This document shows, piece by piece, positions 43,201 through 50,974 of a stretch of 64,000 nt of DNA. Source of the stretch: Haloarcula salina. Lineage in GTDB: Archaea; Halobacteriota; Halobacteria; Halobacteriales; Haloarculaceae. Position numbers and translations under genes: made by a program. Positions within the stretch are counted from its first letter, which is position 1, and each line of letters opens with the position of its first letter. Below the pieces are notes generated by a model. That model was not told where the DNA came from and did no database searches. It saw only the letters and a program-made list of their open reading frames with translations. Location of the stretch: contig NZ_WRXL01000008.1 of assembly GCF_010119195.1 (NCBI RefSeq), forward strand, positions 1 through 64,000, in the 5' to 3' direction.

Positions 43201-43824
43201 ATGGTCGACTGGGACCGCGAGCGCTCGCGGCTGGTAACCCACCTGCGAGAGCGGGTGTCCGACGAGGCGGTTCTCGATGCGATGAATCGCGTCCCGCGCC
43301 ACCGGTTCGTTCCCGAGCGAACGCGTCGGAACGCCTACGCCGACCGGCCGCTCCCCATCGGCGAGGGACAGACCATCTCGGCCCCGCACATGGTCGCGAT
43401 CATGGCCGACCTGCTCGCCCTTTCTCCCGGCGACACGGTCCTCGAAGTCGGGACGGGCTGTGGGTACCACGCGGCCGTCACGGCCGAACTCGTCGGCACC
43501 GAGAACGTCTACAGCGTCGAGTACCACGAGTCGCTGGCGTCGAGGGCCCGGGAGACACTGGCCGAGACCGGCTACGGCGACGTGTCGGTCCGGGCCGGGG
43601 ACGGCAAGCGGGGCTGGCCGGAGCACGCGCCGTACGACCGTGTCTATCTGACGTGTGCGGCCCCCGACTTCCCGCCGTCGCTGGTCGAGCAGACACGGAC
43701 CGACGGGTACTTGCTCGCACCGCTCGGTGACGGGACCCAGACGCTCGTTCGGGCGTGCAAGCGAGCGGACGGCACGCTCGCCCGCGAAGACCACGGAAGT
43801 GTTCGGTTCGTCCCGCTGCAGTGA
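43201..43824 (+). CDS. pcm: protein-L-isoaspartate O-methyltransferase
   Basis: A 207-residue repair enzyme that methylates isoaspartyl residues using S-adenosylmethionine. The signature GQTISAPHMVAIM has the conserved Ser/Thr of the active site, and LEVGTGCGYHAAV is the SAM-binding glycine loop. YSVEYHESLA and YDRVYLTCAAP are motifs II and III. The start MVDWDRERSRLV lies one base after the zinc-finger gene. Confidence 0.93.
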   Translation: MVDWDRERSRLVTHLRERVSDEAVLDAMNRVPRHRFVPERTRRNAYADRPLPIGEGQTISAPHMVAIMADLLALSPGDTVLEVGTGCGYHAAVTAELVGTENVYSVEYHESLASRARETLAETGYGDVSVRAGDGKRGWPEHAPYDRVYLTCAAPDFPPSLVEQTRTDGYLLAPLGDGTQTLVRACKRADGTLAREDHGSVRFVPLQ

Positions 43825-43917
43825 TTCTCGGCGGCCGATCCGCGCCCGTGACTGGCACAGGTGACGCCCGCCGGTGCGTGGCGCGTAATTGATATAGCTC
43901 CGGCGGGAACCTCGGAT

Positions 43918-44649
43918 ATGGACCCGGCGGTACTGCGCGGTGACATGGTCGACAGCCTGCAACACGAGAGCAAGGGCGTCGTCCAGAGCGCCTGGCTGTC
44001 GGCGGCGATGCGCGCCGTCCCGCGCGAGGCGTTCGTCGGCGAAGACCACGCCTACTCGGATCGGCCGTTCGAACGGCTCGGGACGCGCGTGCTCTCGCCC
44101 AGCACCGCCGCCCGGTTACTGGAGGCGCTGGCTCCCGAGGAGGACGACGAGGTGCTCGTGGTCGGGGCCGGCGTCGGGTACACGGCCGCCGTGCTGGCCG
44201 AGCGCGTCGGGGCCGCGAACGTCCAGGCCATCGACATCACCCGACGGCTGGTCGTCGAGGCCCGGCAGAACCTCGCGCGGTCGGGCTACGACGCCGTGCT
44301 CGTCGACCGCCGCGACGGGGCCGAGGGCCTCCCGGAGTACGCGCCGTACGACCGCATCCTGCTGGAAGCGGCCGCGGTCGACCCGCCGCGAGCGCTCGTC
44401 CGGCAACTGGCGGACGACGGCCAGCTAGTGATGCCGCTCGGGACCGGCGAGCAGTCGCTGGCCGTGGTCGAGGCCGACGGCTCGACCGAGCGGCTCGGGA
44501 CCGTGGCCTTCCAGCCGATGCTCGTCGAGGGCGAGCAGGCCGACACCGTCGAGCGCAATCGCACCCACCGCGAGGACCGCGAGCACGCCCGCCGCGCGGC
44601 GCAGTCCCGCGCGGGCTGGGAGCAGGAGTGGATCGACTGGGACGACTAG
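43918..44649 (+). CDS. second, divergent isoaspartate methyltransferase-like protein
   Basis: A 243-residue paralogue of the preceding Pcm. The SAM loop LVVGAGVGYTAAVLAERVG and the overall layout (MVDSL, VPREAFVG) are retained. The active-site segment reads TRVLSPSTAARLLEAL instead of TISAPHMVA, so the usual Pcm motif is lost. It carries an additional acidic and basic C-terminal tail of about 35 residues (THREDREHARRAAQSRAG). It may methylate another target or be regulatory. Start at ATG 43918. Confidence 0.85.
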   Translation: MDPAVLRGDMVDSLQHESKGVVQSAWLSAAMRAVPREAFVGEDHAYSDRPFERLGTRVLSPSTAARLLEALAPEEDDEVLVVGAGVGYTAAVLAERVGAANVQAIDITRRLVVEARQNLARSGYDAVLVDRRDGAEGLPEYAPYDRILLEAAAVDPPRALVRQLADDGQLVMPLGTGEQSLAVVEADGSTERLGTVAFQPMLVEGEQADTVERNRTHREDREHARRAAQSRAGWEQEWIDWDD

Positions 44650-45092
44650 GTCGATTCGACGACCAACAGGTCGGTGTTCGACCGCGCGTCCTCGTAGCTG
44701 CTTCCCGCGGGCGGTTTCACCTCGAAGACGACCGTCCCGTCCTGCTGGTTCGAGCCGAGCGACGGCGACAGCGAGAGCGTCGCGTTCCCGGCGGCGCTCG
44801 TCTCGCCGGTCCTCACGCCGTCGAGCGTCGCCGTCCCGCTCTTGGCGACGACCGTCGCGCCCGACACCGGCGACCCCTTCGAGTCGACGACGGTGACGGT
44901 CACGTTCTGCGTCCCCGGCGTCGTTACTTCGGGGGCCGGTTCGACGTCCACTTCGGTCACCTGGAGCGTCTCGATGCCCGAAATCGTGCTCATCATCACG
45001 GAGAGACAGGCGACGCCGACCACCAGAGCGATGACCAGACGGATCGGCAGGCCTTCGATCGCGCGCTCGTCGCGCCACAGCGAGTCTGACAT
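44646..45092 (-). CDS. membrane-anchored secreted protein with one Ig/carboxypeptidase-regulatory-like domain
   Basis: A 148-residue protein. An N-terminal cytoplasmic tail (SDSLWRDERAIEG) is followed by one membrane helix (about 16-38) and an outside domain of about 100 residues. The latter has the pattern VTVVDSKGSPVSGATVVAKSG, a carboxypeptidase-regulatory-like beta domain. The start and N-terminus resemble archaeal DUF7382 proteins as I remember. The convergent end overlaps the methyltransferase gene by four bases. Confidence 0.7.
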   Translation of the reverse strand: MSDSLWRDERAIEGLPIRLVIALVVGVACLSVMMSTISGIETLQVTEVDVEPAPEVTTPGTQNVTVTVVDSKGSPVSGATVVAKSGTATLDGVRTGETSAAGNATLSLSPSLGSNQQDGTVVFEVKPPAGSSYEDARSNTDLLVVEST

Positions 45093-45167
45093 AGCCGGGC
45101 CTGGTCCCGGACTCGTACTTGAACCCTCGGCCGAAGGTTCACGTACCGGGACGGGACCAGCGCCGGC

Positions 45168-46280
45168 ATGGTCGTCATCGGTCGCGAGGGGGCGGACGAA
45201 GCGAGTCACCTCGATACTGGCGAGCGGCGAAAGCCGCGGGGCCGCGAAGGGGCGAACGGACCGGCGGGGCGCCTCGGGTACTACCGGGCGCGCGACGGGA
45301 GTCGCGGTGCGGCGGTCGACTTCGACCTCGACTGTCCGCACGCGGGACTCGTCGTCGGCAAGCGCGGCTCCGGAAAGACGTACACGCTCGGCGTGCTCGC
45401 CGAGGGACTGCTCGCGGCCGACGGTATCGCGCCGGTGGTCGTCGACCCGATGGGCGCGTTCGCGCCGCTCGCCGACGCGGACGTGCCGGCGACGGTGGTC
45501 GACCCCCGGGTGTGCGCCGACGCGCTCGGGCCGCGGCAGTGGTGTACCGTGCTCGGCCTCGACCCCGAGCGGGCCGCCGGCGCGCTGGTCTGGCGAGCGG
45601 CGAGCGAGCGTGCGACCCTCGACGGAATGGGCGAGTGGATCGCGGCCGCACCGGCGGCCGATGCGACCCGCCGAGCCGCTGAGAACCTCCTCTCGCTCGC
45701 GGCGTCGTGGGACGTCTTCGACCCCGACGGGCTCTCGGTGTCGGACCTGTGCGGCGGCGACCTGACTGTCGTCGACGTAGCCGGCCTCGACACCAGGCCG
45801 GCGGGCGCGGTGCTGTCGGCCGTCGCGACCGCGCTGTACGACGCGCGGGTCGGCGGCGAGACGGCGCGGCTTCCCTGGCTACTGGTCGACGAGGCCCACG
45901 CCTTCACCGACGGGGTCGCGGCCCGCCCGCTCCGACGACTCCTGACGCGCGGCCGTCAGCCCGGCGTCAGCGTCGTGTTGGCGACACAGCGGCCGAGTTC
46001 TCTCCCGTCCACGGCAATCTCGCAGGCGGACGTGCTGATCGCCCACCGGCTGACGAGCGCGGCAGACGTCGACGCGCTCCGGGCGGCGCGTCCGACGTAC
46101 CTCGACGGCGATTTCGCGTCTCGCCTGCCGACAGACACCGGCGAGGCGCTCGTCGTGGACGACGCGACCGAGTCCGTCCACCGCGTGACCGTTCGCGAGC
46201 GCGAGACTACCCACGGGGGCGGATCGCCGCGGGCGAGCGACCGGCCGTCCGCGACCACCCGGACCGACGGCGGGATTTAA
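45168..46280 (+). CDS. HerA/VirB4-like P-loop ATPase
   Basis: A 370-residue ATPase. Walker A is GKRGSGKT (64-71), Walker B LPWLLVDEAHAF, and the following sensor-like VLATQRPSSLP has the Gln and Arg seen in HerA-type DNA-translocating ATPases. It is much smaller than HerA and lacks its extra domains. The N-terminal 45 residues are Gly/Arg-rich. The neighbours give no clue. A DNA- or conjugation-type pump is possible; the Cys-rich or nuclease partner NurA is absent here. Confidence 0.75.
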   Translation: MVVIGREGADEASHLDTGERRKPRGREGANGPAGRLGYYRARDGSRGAAVDFDLDCPHAGLVVGKRGSGKTYTLGVLAEGLLAADGIAPVVVDPMGAFAPLADADVPATVVDPRVCADALGPRQWCTVLGLDPERAAGALVWRAASERATLDGMGEWIAAAPAADATRRAAENLLSLAASWDVFDPDGLSVSDLCGGDLTVVDVAGLDTRPAGAVLSAVATALYDARVGGETARLPWLLVDEAHAFTDGVAARPLRRLLTRGRQPGVSVVLATQRPSSLPSTAISQADVLIAHRLTSAADVDALRAARPTYLDGDFASRLPTDTGEALVVDDATESVHRVTVRERETTHGGGSPRASDRPSATTRTDGGI

Positions 46281-46282
46281 TT
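46275..46282 (+). promoter_or_regulatory. TATA-like box of the DUF302 gene
   Basis: ATTTAATT lies 26-33 bases before the ATG at 46308 and overlaps the end of the preceding gene by a few bases. Confidence 0.45.
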
Positions 46283-46307
46283 CGGCTCCGGCCGTCGGGT
46301 CGCCCGT

Positions 46308-46718
46308 ATGGCTCCTTACACCATCCGATACCGGGTCGACGGCGAGTTCGACGAGATCGTCGCGGCGGTCCAGGACGAACTGGCCGAAGAGGGGTTCGGC
46401 GTCCTCTGTGACATCGACGTGCAGGCCACGCTGAAAGAGAAGCTTGGCGAGGAGTTCCGCAAGTACCGCATCCTCGGGGCGTGCAATCCGTCGCTCGCTC
46501 ACCAGGCGATGAGCGAGGAGATCGAGCTCGGGGCGTTGCTCCCGTGTAACGTCGTCGTCTTCGAGACCGACGACCACGTCGGCGTGAGCGCGATCGACCC
46601 GAGCGTGATGCTGTCGGTCACGGAGAACCCGGCCCTCGATCCGTTCGCGGATGACGTGGGCGACCGGCTGGAGGGCGTGCTCCAGCGATTGCCCGGCGCG
46701 ACGCCAGTCTCGGAGTGA
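46308..46718 (+). CDS. DUF302 domain protein
   Basis: A 136-residue protein of the DUF302 family. Typical elements are DIDVQATLKEKLGEEFRKYRILGACNPSLAHQAM and EIELGALLPCNVVVFE, with the invariant Cys of LGACNP and LLPCNV. The fold is known and the function is not; redox or thiol chemistry is suggested by the two cysteines. It starts behind its own TATA-like box. Confidence 0.9.
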   Translation: MAPYTIRYRVDGEFDEIVAAVQDELAEEGFGVLCDIDVQATLKEKLGEEFRKYRILGACNPSLAHQAMSEEIELGALLPCNVVVFETDDHVGVSAIDPSVMLSVTENPALDPFADDVGDRLEGVLQRLPGATPVSE

Positions 46719-46754
46719 CGCCGAGGAATCGTCGTAGTGGACGCCGAACGTCCG

Positions 46755-47114
46755 TCACAGGAGATAGAGGACGGCCCACGCGAGGCCGACGGCGGCCAGC
46801 GCCCCGACGAGATTGCCGACGGCGTTGAGCGCCGCCAGCGCGACGTAGCCGTCCTCCCACAGCCGCACCGTCTCGAACGAGAACGACGAGAACGTGGTGA
46901 ACGAGCCGCAGGCACCGACGCCGACGAGGAGCGCCGCGTCGCCGGTCGCGCCGGCGAACGTGAGCAGGCCGAGCGCGAAGCTCCCGAGGACGTTCACCGA
47001 GAGCGTCCCCAGCGGGAACGTCTCCCGCTGGACGGCCTGTGTCAGGTAGTAGCGACCGAGCGCGCCGAGCGCGCCGCCGGTCCCGACCAGGTGCCCGGGG
47101 TCGACGGCGACCAT
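46755..47114 (-). CDS. crcB: fluoride channel subunit CrcB/Fluc
   Basis: A 119-residue membrane protein with four helices. The pore signatures GALGRYYLT, NVLGSFALGLLTF and GSFTTFSSFSFE match the Fluc/CrcB family, where the TTFSSF Phe-box and the Asn of NVLGS line the fluoride path. It is the second gene of the pair; its start overlaps the stop of the other subunit gene (TGATG). A heterodimer of the two subunits is likely. Confidence 0.92.
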   Translation of the reverse strand: MVAVDPGHLVGTGGALGALGRYYLTQAVQRETFPLGTLSVNVLGSFALGLLTFAGATGDAALLVGVGACGSFTTFSSFSFETVRLWEDGYVALAALNAVGNLVGALAAVGLAWAVLYLL

Positions 47115-47497
47115 CAGCGCTCACCGCCCATGAGCCGGTGGACGACCGTCCGTCCGGCCAGGACGCCGGCGAACCCGAGCGCGTAGCTCCCGACGACGTT
47201 CGCCAGCGCCCACTCCGGCGAGGTGACGGTCTCGACAGCGAACGTGCTGTAGGTGGTGAACGACGAGATGAACCCCGTCGAGGCGGCCAGTTTCGTCTCG
47301 CTCGCCAGCACGCCGACCTGCAGCGCCTCGTAGAGGAGGACGCCGAGTGCGAAGCTCCCGAGCGCGTTGACGAGCAGCGTTCCCTGGAGGCCCGGCAGCA
47401 CGAGGCCGACGAAGTACCGGAGGTTCGACCCGGCGAATCCCCCGATGCCGACGAGGACGACGGTCTCGACCGTCACGAGCGGATGGGCGTCGCTCAT
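47114..47497 (-). CDS. crcB: fluoride channel subunit CrcB/Fluc
   Basis: A 127-residue paralogue of the preceding subunit, first in the pair. It shows GGFAGSNLRYFVG, NALGSFALGVLLYE and GFISSFTTYSTFAVE. Four helices are visible. Two short crcB genes in tandem usually encode an antiparallel heterodimeric channel that removes fluoride. No fluoride riboswitch could be seen upstream. Confidence 0.92.
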   Translation of the reverse strand: MSDAHPLVTVETVVLVGIGGFAGSNLRYFVGLVLPGLQGTLLVNALGSFALGVLLYEALQVGVLASETKLAASTGFISSFTTYSTFAVETVTSPEWALANVVGSYALGFAGVLAGRTVVHRLMGGER

Positions 47498-47500
47498 CGC

Positions 47501-47848
47501 TCAGTCACCGAGGATCTCGGCCAGCCGCGCCTCGCCGAGGGTGTCCACGAGCTGTGCGAGTTCGATGACCCGCTCCTCGCCGAGGGTGTCCACGAGTTCG
47601 CGGATCTCGTCCGGGTCGAAGGTCCGGGCCACGTAGCCGAGGTTCTCGACCATCTTCGTCGTCCGGTCGAGCACGTTCTCGTCCGGTCGAAGGGTCAGCG
47701 GCCGGTTCGTGAACTTCCCGTCGTCGTTGAAATAGCAGAACCGGAGCTCGGCGGTGTCGCTGTAGTCCGGTTTGACGACCTGCAGGACGCCGTATCCGTC
47801 GTCCCACTCGTCGAGTTCGACTTCGAGCAGCGTTTCGTATCGAGTCAT
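47501..47848 (-). CDS. acidic protein of unknown function with a short internal repeat
   Basis: A 115-residue protein from the ATG at 47848 (MTRYETLLEVELDE). It has a strand-rich first half and a helical, acidic second half in which LVDTLGEER and LVDTLGEAR occur as near repeats. It lies three bases from the crcB pair on the same strand, so it is probably the first gene of that transcript. The family is unknown to me. Confidence 0.68.
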   Translation of the reverse strand: MTRYETLLEVELDEWDDGYGVLQVVKPDYSDTAELRFCYFNDDGKFTNRPLTLRPDENVLDRTTKMVENLGYVARTFDPDEIRELVDTLGEERVIELAQLVDTLGEARLAEILGD

Positions 47849-48092
47849 AGATACGTATTCTAACGCACCCATCTTATGCGTTTTCATATTTTAGCGATAT
47901 ATGTTCGAAACAGGTTATGAGACGCAAGGAAAATACATTTCGCGCTCAGACAAAAATCCGCCGGCGAGCGACCCGTTGGCGGCCGGAGAATAATATTGGT
48001 ACAGATGTTATTCCGAACGCTATCCGACGTTCCTGAACGCGAGCCCCGCGTAGCCGCCCGCTCGCCGCCAGACGTTCGGGTGAATGGAACCA

Positions 48093-48100
48093 TTTTTATA
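48093..48100 (+). promoter_or_regulatory. TATA box of the SMC-like gene
   Basis: TTTTTATA lies 25-32 bases before the ATG at 48125. The box fits that ATG rather than the two upstream in-frame ones, at 48113 and 47996. Confidence 0.5.
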
Positions 48101-48124
48101 CGTTGTGCGACAATGGGCCGTATA

Positions 48125-50086
48125 ATGCCAGAATCACAGCAGGAATCTAGCATCGCCCACTTCGATGTGGAACACATCGGTGGAATCGACGAGACGTCGG
48201 TCGATATCCCTCCGGGAGTGACGGTTCTGACCGGGAAGAACGCGACGAACCGGACCTCGTTCTTGCAGTCGATCATGGCCGCGATGGGGAGCAAGCAGGC
48301 GACGCTCAAAGGCGACGCGGAGGAAGGCCACGTGGCCTTCTCTTACCAGGGCGAACAGTACGAACGTACGCTGACGCGAGCCGGCAACGCCGTCCAGTTC
48401 AGCGGTGAGGGCTACCTCGACGACCCGGAGGTCGCCGACCTGTTCGCGTTCCTGCTGGAGACCAACGAGGCGCGCCGGTCCGTCGCCCGCGGCGACGACC
48501 TCCGCGAAATCATCATGCGGCCGGTCGACATCGACGCAATCCGAACGGAAGTCGAGCGCCTGGAGCGCGAGAAGGGCGAGATCAACGACGAACTCGCCAC
48601 GATCGAATCCCGCCAGCGCGACCTCCCCGACCTCGAACAGCGCCGTACCGACATCCGCGAGCAGATCGAGGACAAGCGCGCGGAGCTCGCGGAACGCGAG
48701 GAGGAGATCGACGACAGCAGCCGCGACATCGAGGAGAGCCGTCAGGAGCAGGACGTTCTCGAAGAGAAACTCGACGAGCTCCGGTCGACGCGGTCGGACC
48801 TCGAATCCGTCCGCCGAGACATCGAGACCCAGGAAGAGAGCATCTCGTCGCTGAAACGCGAGCTCGCGGATCTCGAAGACGAACTGGACGAGCTGCCCGA
48901 CACGCCGATGGGCGACCAGCAGCACCTCGACGAGGAGATCGCCCGCCTCCGGGAGCAGCGACAGACGCTGAACGGCGAGATCTCCGACCTCCAGAGCCTC
49001 ATCCAGTACAACGAGGAGCGACTGGAAGAGGAAGACTACGACGTGATCCAGTCCCTCGAAGACGCGTCGGAGGAGGCGGACGGCGCGGTGACGGAGCAGT
49101 TGCTCGGCGGCGACGACGAGGAGTCCGTCGTCTGCTGGACGTGTGGCTCGACCGTCGACCGCGAGCAGATCGAGGACACCGTCGACCGACTGCAGGACCT
49201 CCGCCGGGAGAAGGTCGAGGACTTGAACGAGATCAAGTCCGACCTCGACGACCTGAAGGCCGACCAGCGCGAGGCCGAGAAGAAACAGCGACGCCGCGAG
49301 AACGTCGAGCGCAAGATCCAGGAGACCGAGACGGAGATCGAGCGCCGCGACGAACAGGTCTCGTCGCTGAAAGACCGCCGCGAGGAGCTGACCGACGAGG
49401 TCGAAGCCCTCGAGAACGAGGTCGACAACCTCGAATCCGAGGACTTCGACGAGATCCTCTCGCTCCACCGGGAGGCCAACCAGCTCGAGTTCGAGATCGA
49501 CAGTCTGGAGTCCGACCTCGACGACGTGACGGAGGAAATCGAGGAGATCGAGGCGATGGTCGACCGCGCCGACGACCTCCGCGAGGAGCGCGACGAACTG
49601 GTCGACCAGCTCACCGACAAGCGGACGAAGATCGACCAGATCGAGGCCAACGCCGTCGAGCAGTTCAACGAGCACATGGACGCCATCCTCGGCATCCTCG
49701 AGTACCAGAACCTCGAACGCATCTGGATCGAGCGCGTCGAGCAGACCGTCCGCGAGGGCCGCCAGAAGGTCGACCGAACGGTGTTCGAACTCCACATCGT
49801 CCGGACCACTGAGAACGGCGCGGCCTACGAGGACACCATCGAGCACCTGAGCGAGAGCGAGCGCGAGGTGACGGGACTCATCTTCGCGCTGGCGGGCTAC
49901 CTGGTCCACGACCTCCACGAGTCGGTTCCGTTCATGCTGCTGGACTCGCTGGAGGCCATCGACTCGGCGCGTATCGCCGAACTCGTCGACTACTTCGCCG
50001 ACTACGCCGAGCACCTCGTCGTCGCTCTGCTGCCCGAGGACGCGCAGGCGCTCGACGACGACTACAGCCGCATCACCTCGATCTAA
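48125..50086 (+). CDS. archaea-specific SMC-like ATPase (Sph3-type)
   Basis: A 653-residue protein with ATPase ends and a long coiled coil. The N-terminal head has the loop LTGKNATNRTSF, where an Arg stands at the usual Walker A lysine position. The C-terminal head has LSESEREV (signature) and FMLLDSLEAID (Walker B, with Ser at the usual Glu position). Between lie two coiled-coil arms (about 140-310 and 350-510) separated by a hook CWTCG with Cys337 and Cys340, as in Rad50. In Haloferax this SMC-like protein neighbours RdfA, a rod-shape factor, as it does here. Confidence 0.85.
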   Translation: MPESQQESSIAHFDVEHIGGIDETSVDIPPGVTVLTGKNATNRTSFLQSIMAAMGSKQATLKGDAEEGHVAFSYQGEQYERTLTRAGNAVQFSGEGYLDDPEVADLFAFLLETNEARRSVARGDDLREIIMRPVDIDAIRTEVERLEREKGEINDELATIESRQRDLPDLEQRRTDIREQIEDKRAELAEREEEIDDSSRDIEESRQEQDVLEEKLDELRSTRSDLESVRRDIETQEESISSLKRELADLEDELDELPDTPMGDQQHLDEEIARLREQRQTLNGEISDLQSLIQYNEERLEEEDYDVIQSLEDASEEADGAVTEQLLGGDDEESVVCWTCGSTVDREQIEDTVDRLQDLRREKVEDLNEIKSDLDDLKADQREAEKKQRRRENVERKIQETETEIERRDEQVSSLKDRREELTDEVEALENEVDNLESEDFDEILSLHREANQLEFEIDSLESDLDDVTEEIEEIEAMVDRADDLREERDELVDQLTDKRTKIDQIEANAVEQFNEHMDAILGILEYQNLERIWIERVEQTVREGRQKVDRTVFELHIVRTTENGAAYEDTIEHLSESEREVTGLIFALAGYLVHDLHESVPFMLLDSLEAIDSARIAELVDYFADYAEHLVVALLPEDAQALDDDYSRITSI

Positions 50087-50095
50087 CCCCAACAC

Positions 50096-50104
50096 CTTTT
50101 ACTT
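50096..50104 (+). promoter_or_regulatory. possible rdfA TATA-like box
   Basis: CTTTTACTT lies 27-35 bases before the ATG of the RdfA-like gene, in the 44-base gap behind the SMC-like gene. It could start a separate transcript, but cotranscription is equally likely. Confidence 0.35.
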
Positions 50105-50130
50105 CCGGTTCACGTACGTGGTGACGAGAG

Positions 50131-50748
50131 ATGGCAGACACGACAGACGGGCGACCGTCGAGCAAGGTCGCCCGGCTCATCGACGAGTACGACCTCGACG
50201 GTCTGGGCGCGGAGATGGAAGCGCGCTGGACCGGCGACGGCGAGGAGCGGATGAGCCTTCGAGACCTCGCGGAGTTCTTCAACAAGCGACTGCTGGAGCG
50301 ATCCCTGGTCGACGCCGGCATGAGCGCCCTCGAGAGCGACGTCGAATCGACCTACGAGAACCTCACCAGTGACGACATCAGCACCGGTGTTCGGACGGAC
50401 ACGCGCAACCGACTCGAACGGAACGGCATCGACGTGGACGATCTGGAGACGGACTTCGTCACCTACCAGGCGATCCGCTCGTACCTCAAGGAGTGGCGCG
50501 GCGCGGAGTACCAGGGGCTCTCGGACGACGAGAAGATCGAGAAGGACCTAGAGAGCATCCAGCGGCTCCTGACGCGGACGCTGTCGGTCACCGACCAGCG
50601 TATCGAGAAACTGCGCGACACCGGCCGCATCGACATCGACGAGTTCGAGGTGTTCCTCGACGCGCAGGTGCTCTGTCAGTCCTGCGGCAGCCAGTACGCC
50701 GTCGCCGACTTCTTCGAGCAGGGCGGCTGTGAGTGCCAGCAGGACTGA
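50131..50748 (+). CDS. rdfA: rod-determining factor RdfA-like protein
   Basis: A 205-residue protein. Its N-terminal half reads SSKVARLIDEYDLDGLGAEMEARWTG and SLRDLAEFFNKRLLERSL, the middle is helical, and the end has a zinc knuckle CQSCGSQYAVADFFEQGGCEC. This matches my memory of RdfA, a haloarchaeal factor needed for rod shape in Haloferax. It lies 44 bases behind the SMC-like gene. It probably acts in the cytoplasm, perhaps with the ATPase on chromosome or cell-shape control. Confidence 0.8.
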   Translation: MADTTDGRPSSKVARLIDEYDLDGLGAEMEARWTGDGEERMSLRDLAEFFNKRLLERSLVDAGMSALESDVESTYENLTSDDISTGVRTDTRNRLERNGIDVDDLETDFVTYQAIRSYLKEWRGAEYQGLSDDEKIEKDLESIQRLLTRTLSVTDQRIEKLRDTGRIDIDEFEVFLDAQVLCQSCGSQYAVADFFEQGGCECQQD

Positions 50749-50833
50749 ACCGCGGTTCACCGCGACGCGTCCGAATCCGGTGACACAGATAGCGAATACA
50801 AATATGAGAGTAATAACCGATAGGGGTTGTGAT

Positions 50834-50872
50834 ACGCAACAATTCTTAAACACCGACTAAATGCGGTTGCGT
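50834..50872. promoter_or_regulatory. 7-base inverted repeat upstream of the aminotransferase gene
   Basis: ACGCAAC (50834-50840) and GTTGCGT (50866-50872) are perfect inverted copies with a 25-base AT-rich spacer containing TTCTTAAA. They lie between rdfA and the aminotransferase, in an AT-rich stretch 35-70 bases before the GGTTTATTTGG box (50898-50908). Role unknown. Confidence 0.35.
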
Positions 50873-50974
50873 GAATAAACTGAAGACAGTTGGTGTCTGG
50901 TTTATTTGGACCCGATCGACCGTGACAGTGCGCGGCGCGCAGGGCTGAAGTCGCCGGCGGCCCACTGGAGCGGT

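Noticed and set aside
48134-50095. 653-codon minus-strand frame opposite the SMC-like gene
   Set aside because: The coiled-coil gene produces long leucine-rich antisense frames; only the plus strand shows ATPase and hook motifs.
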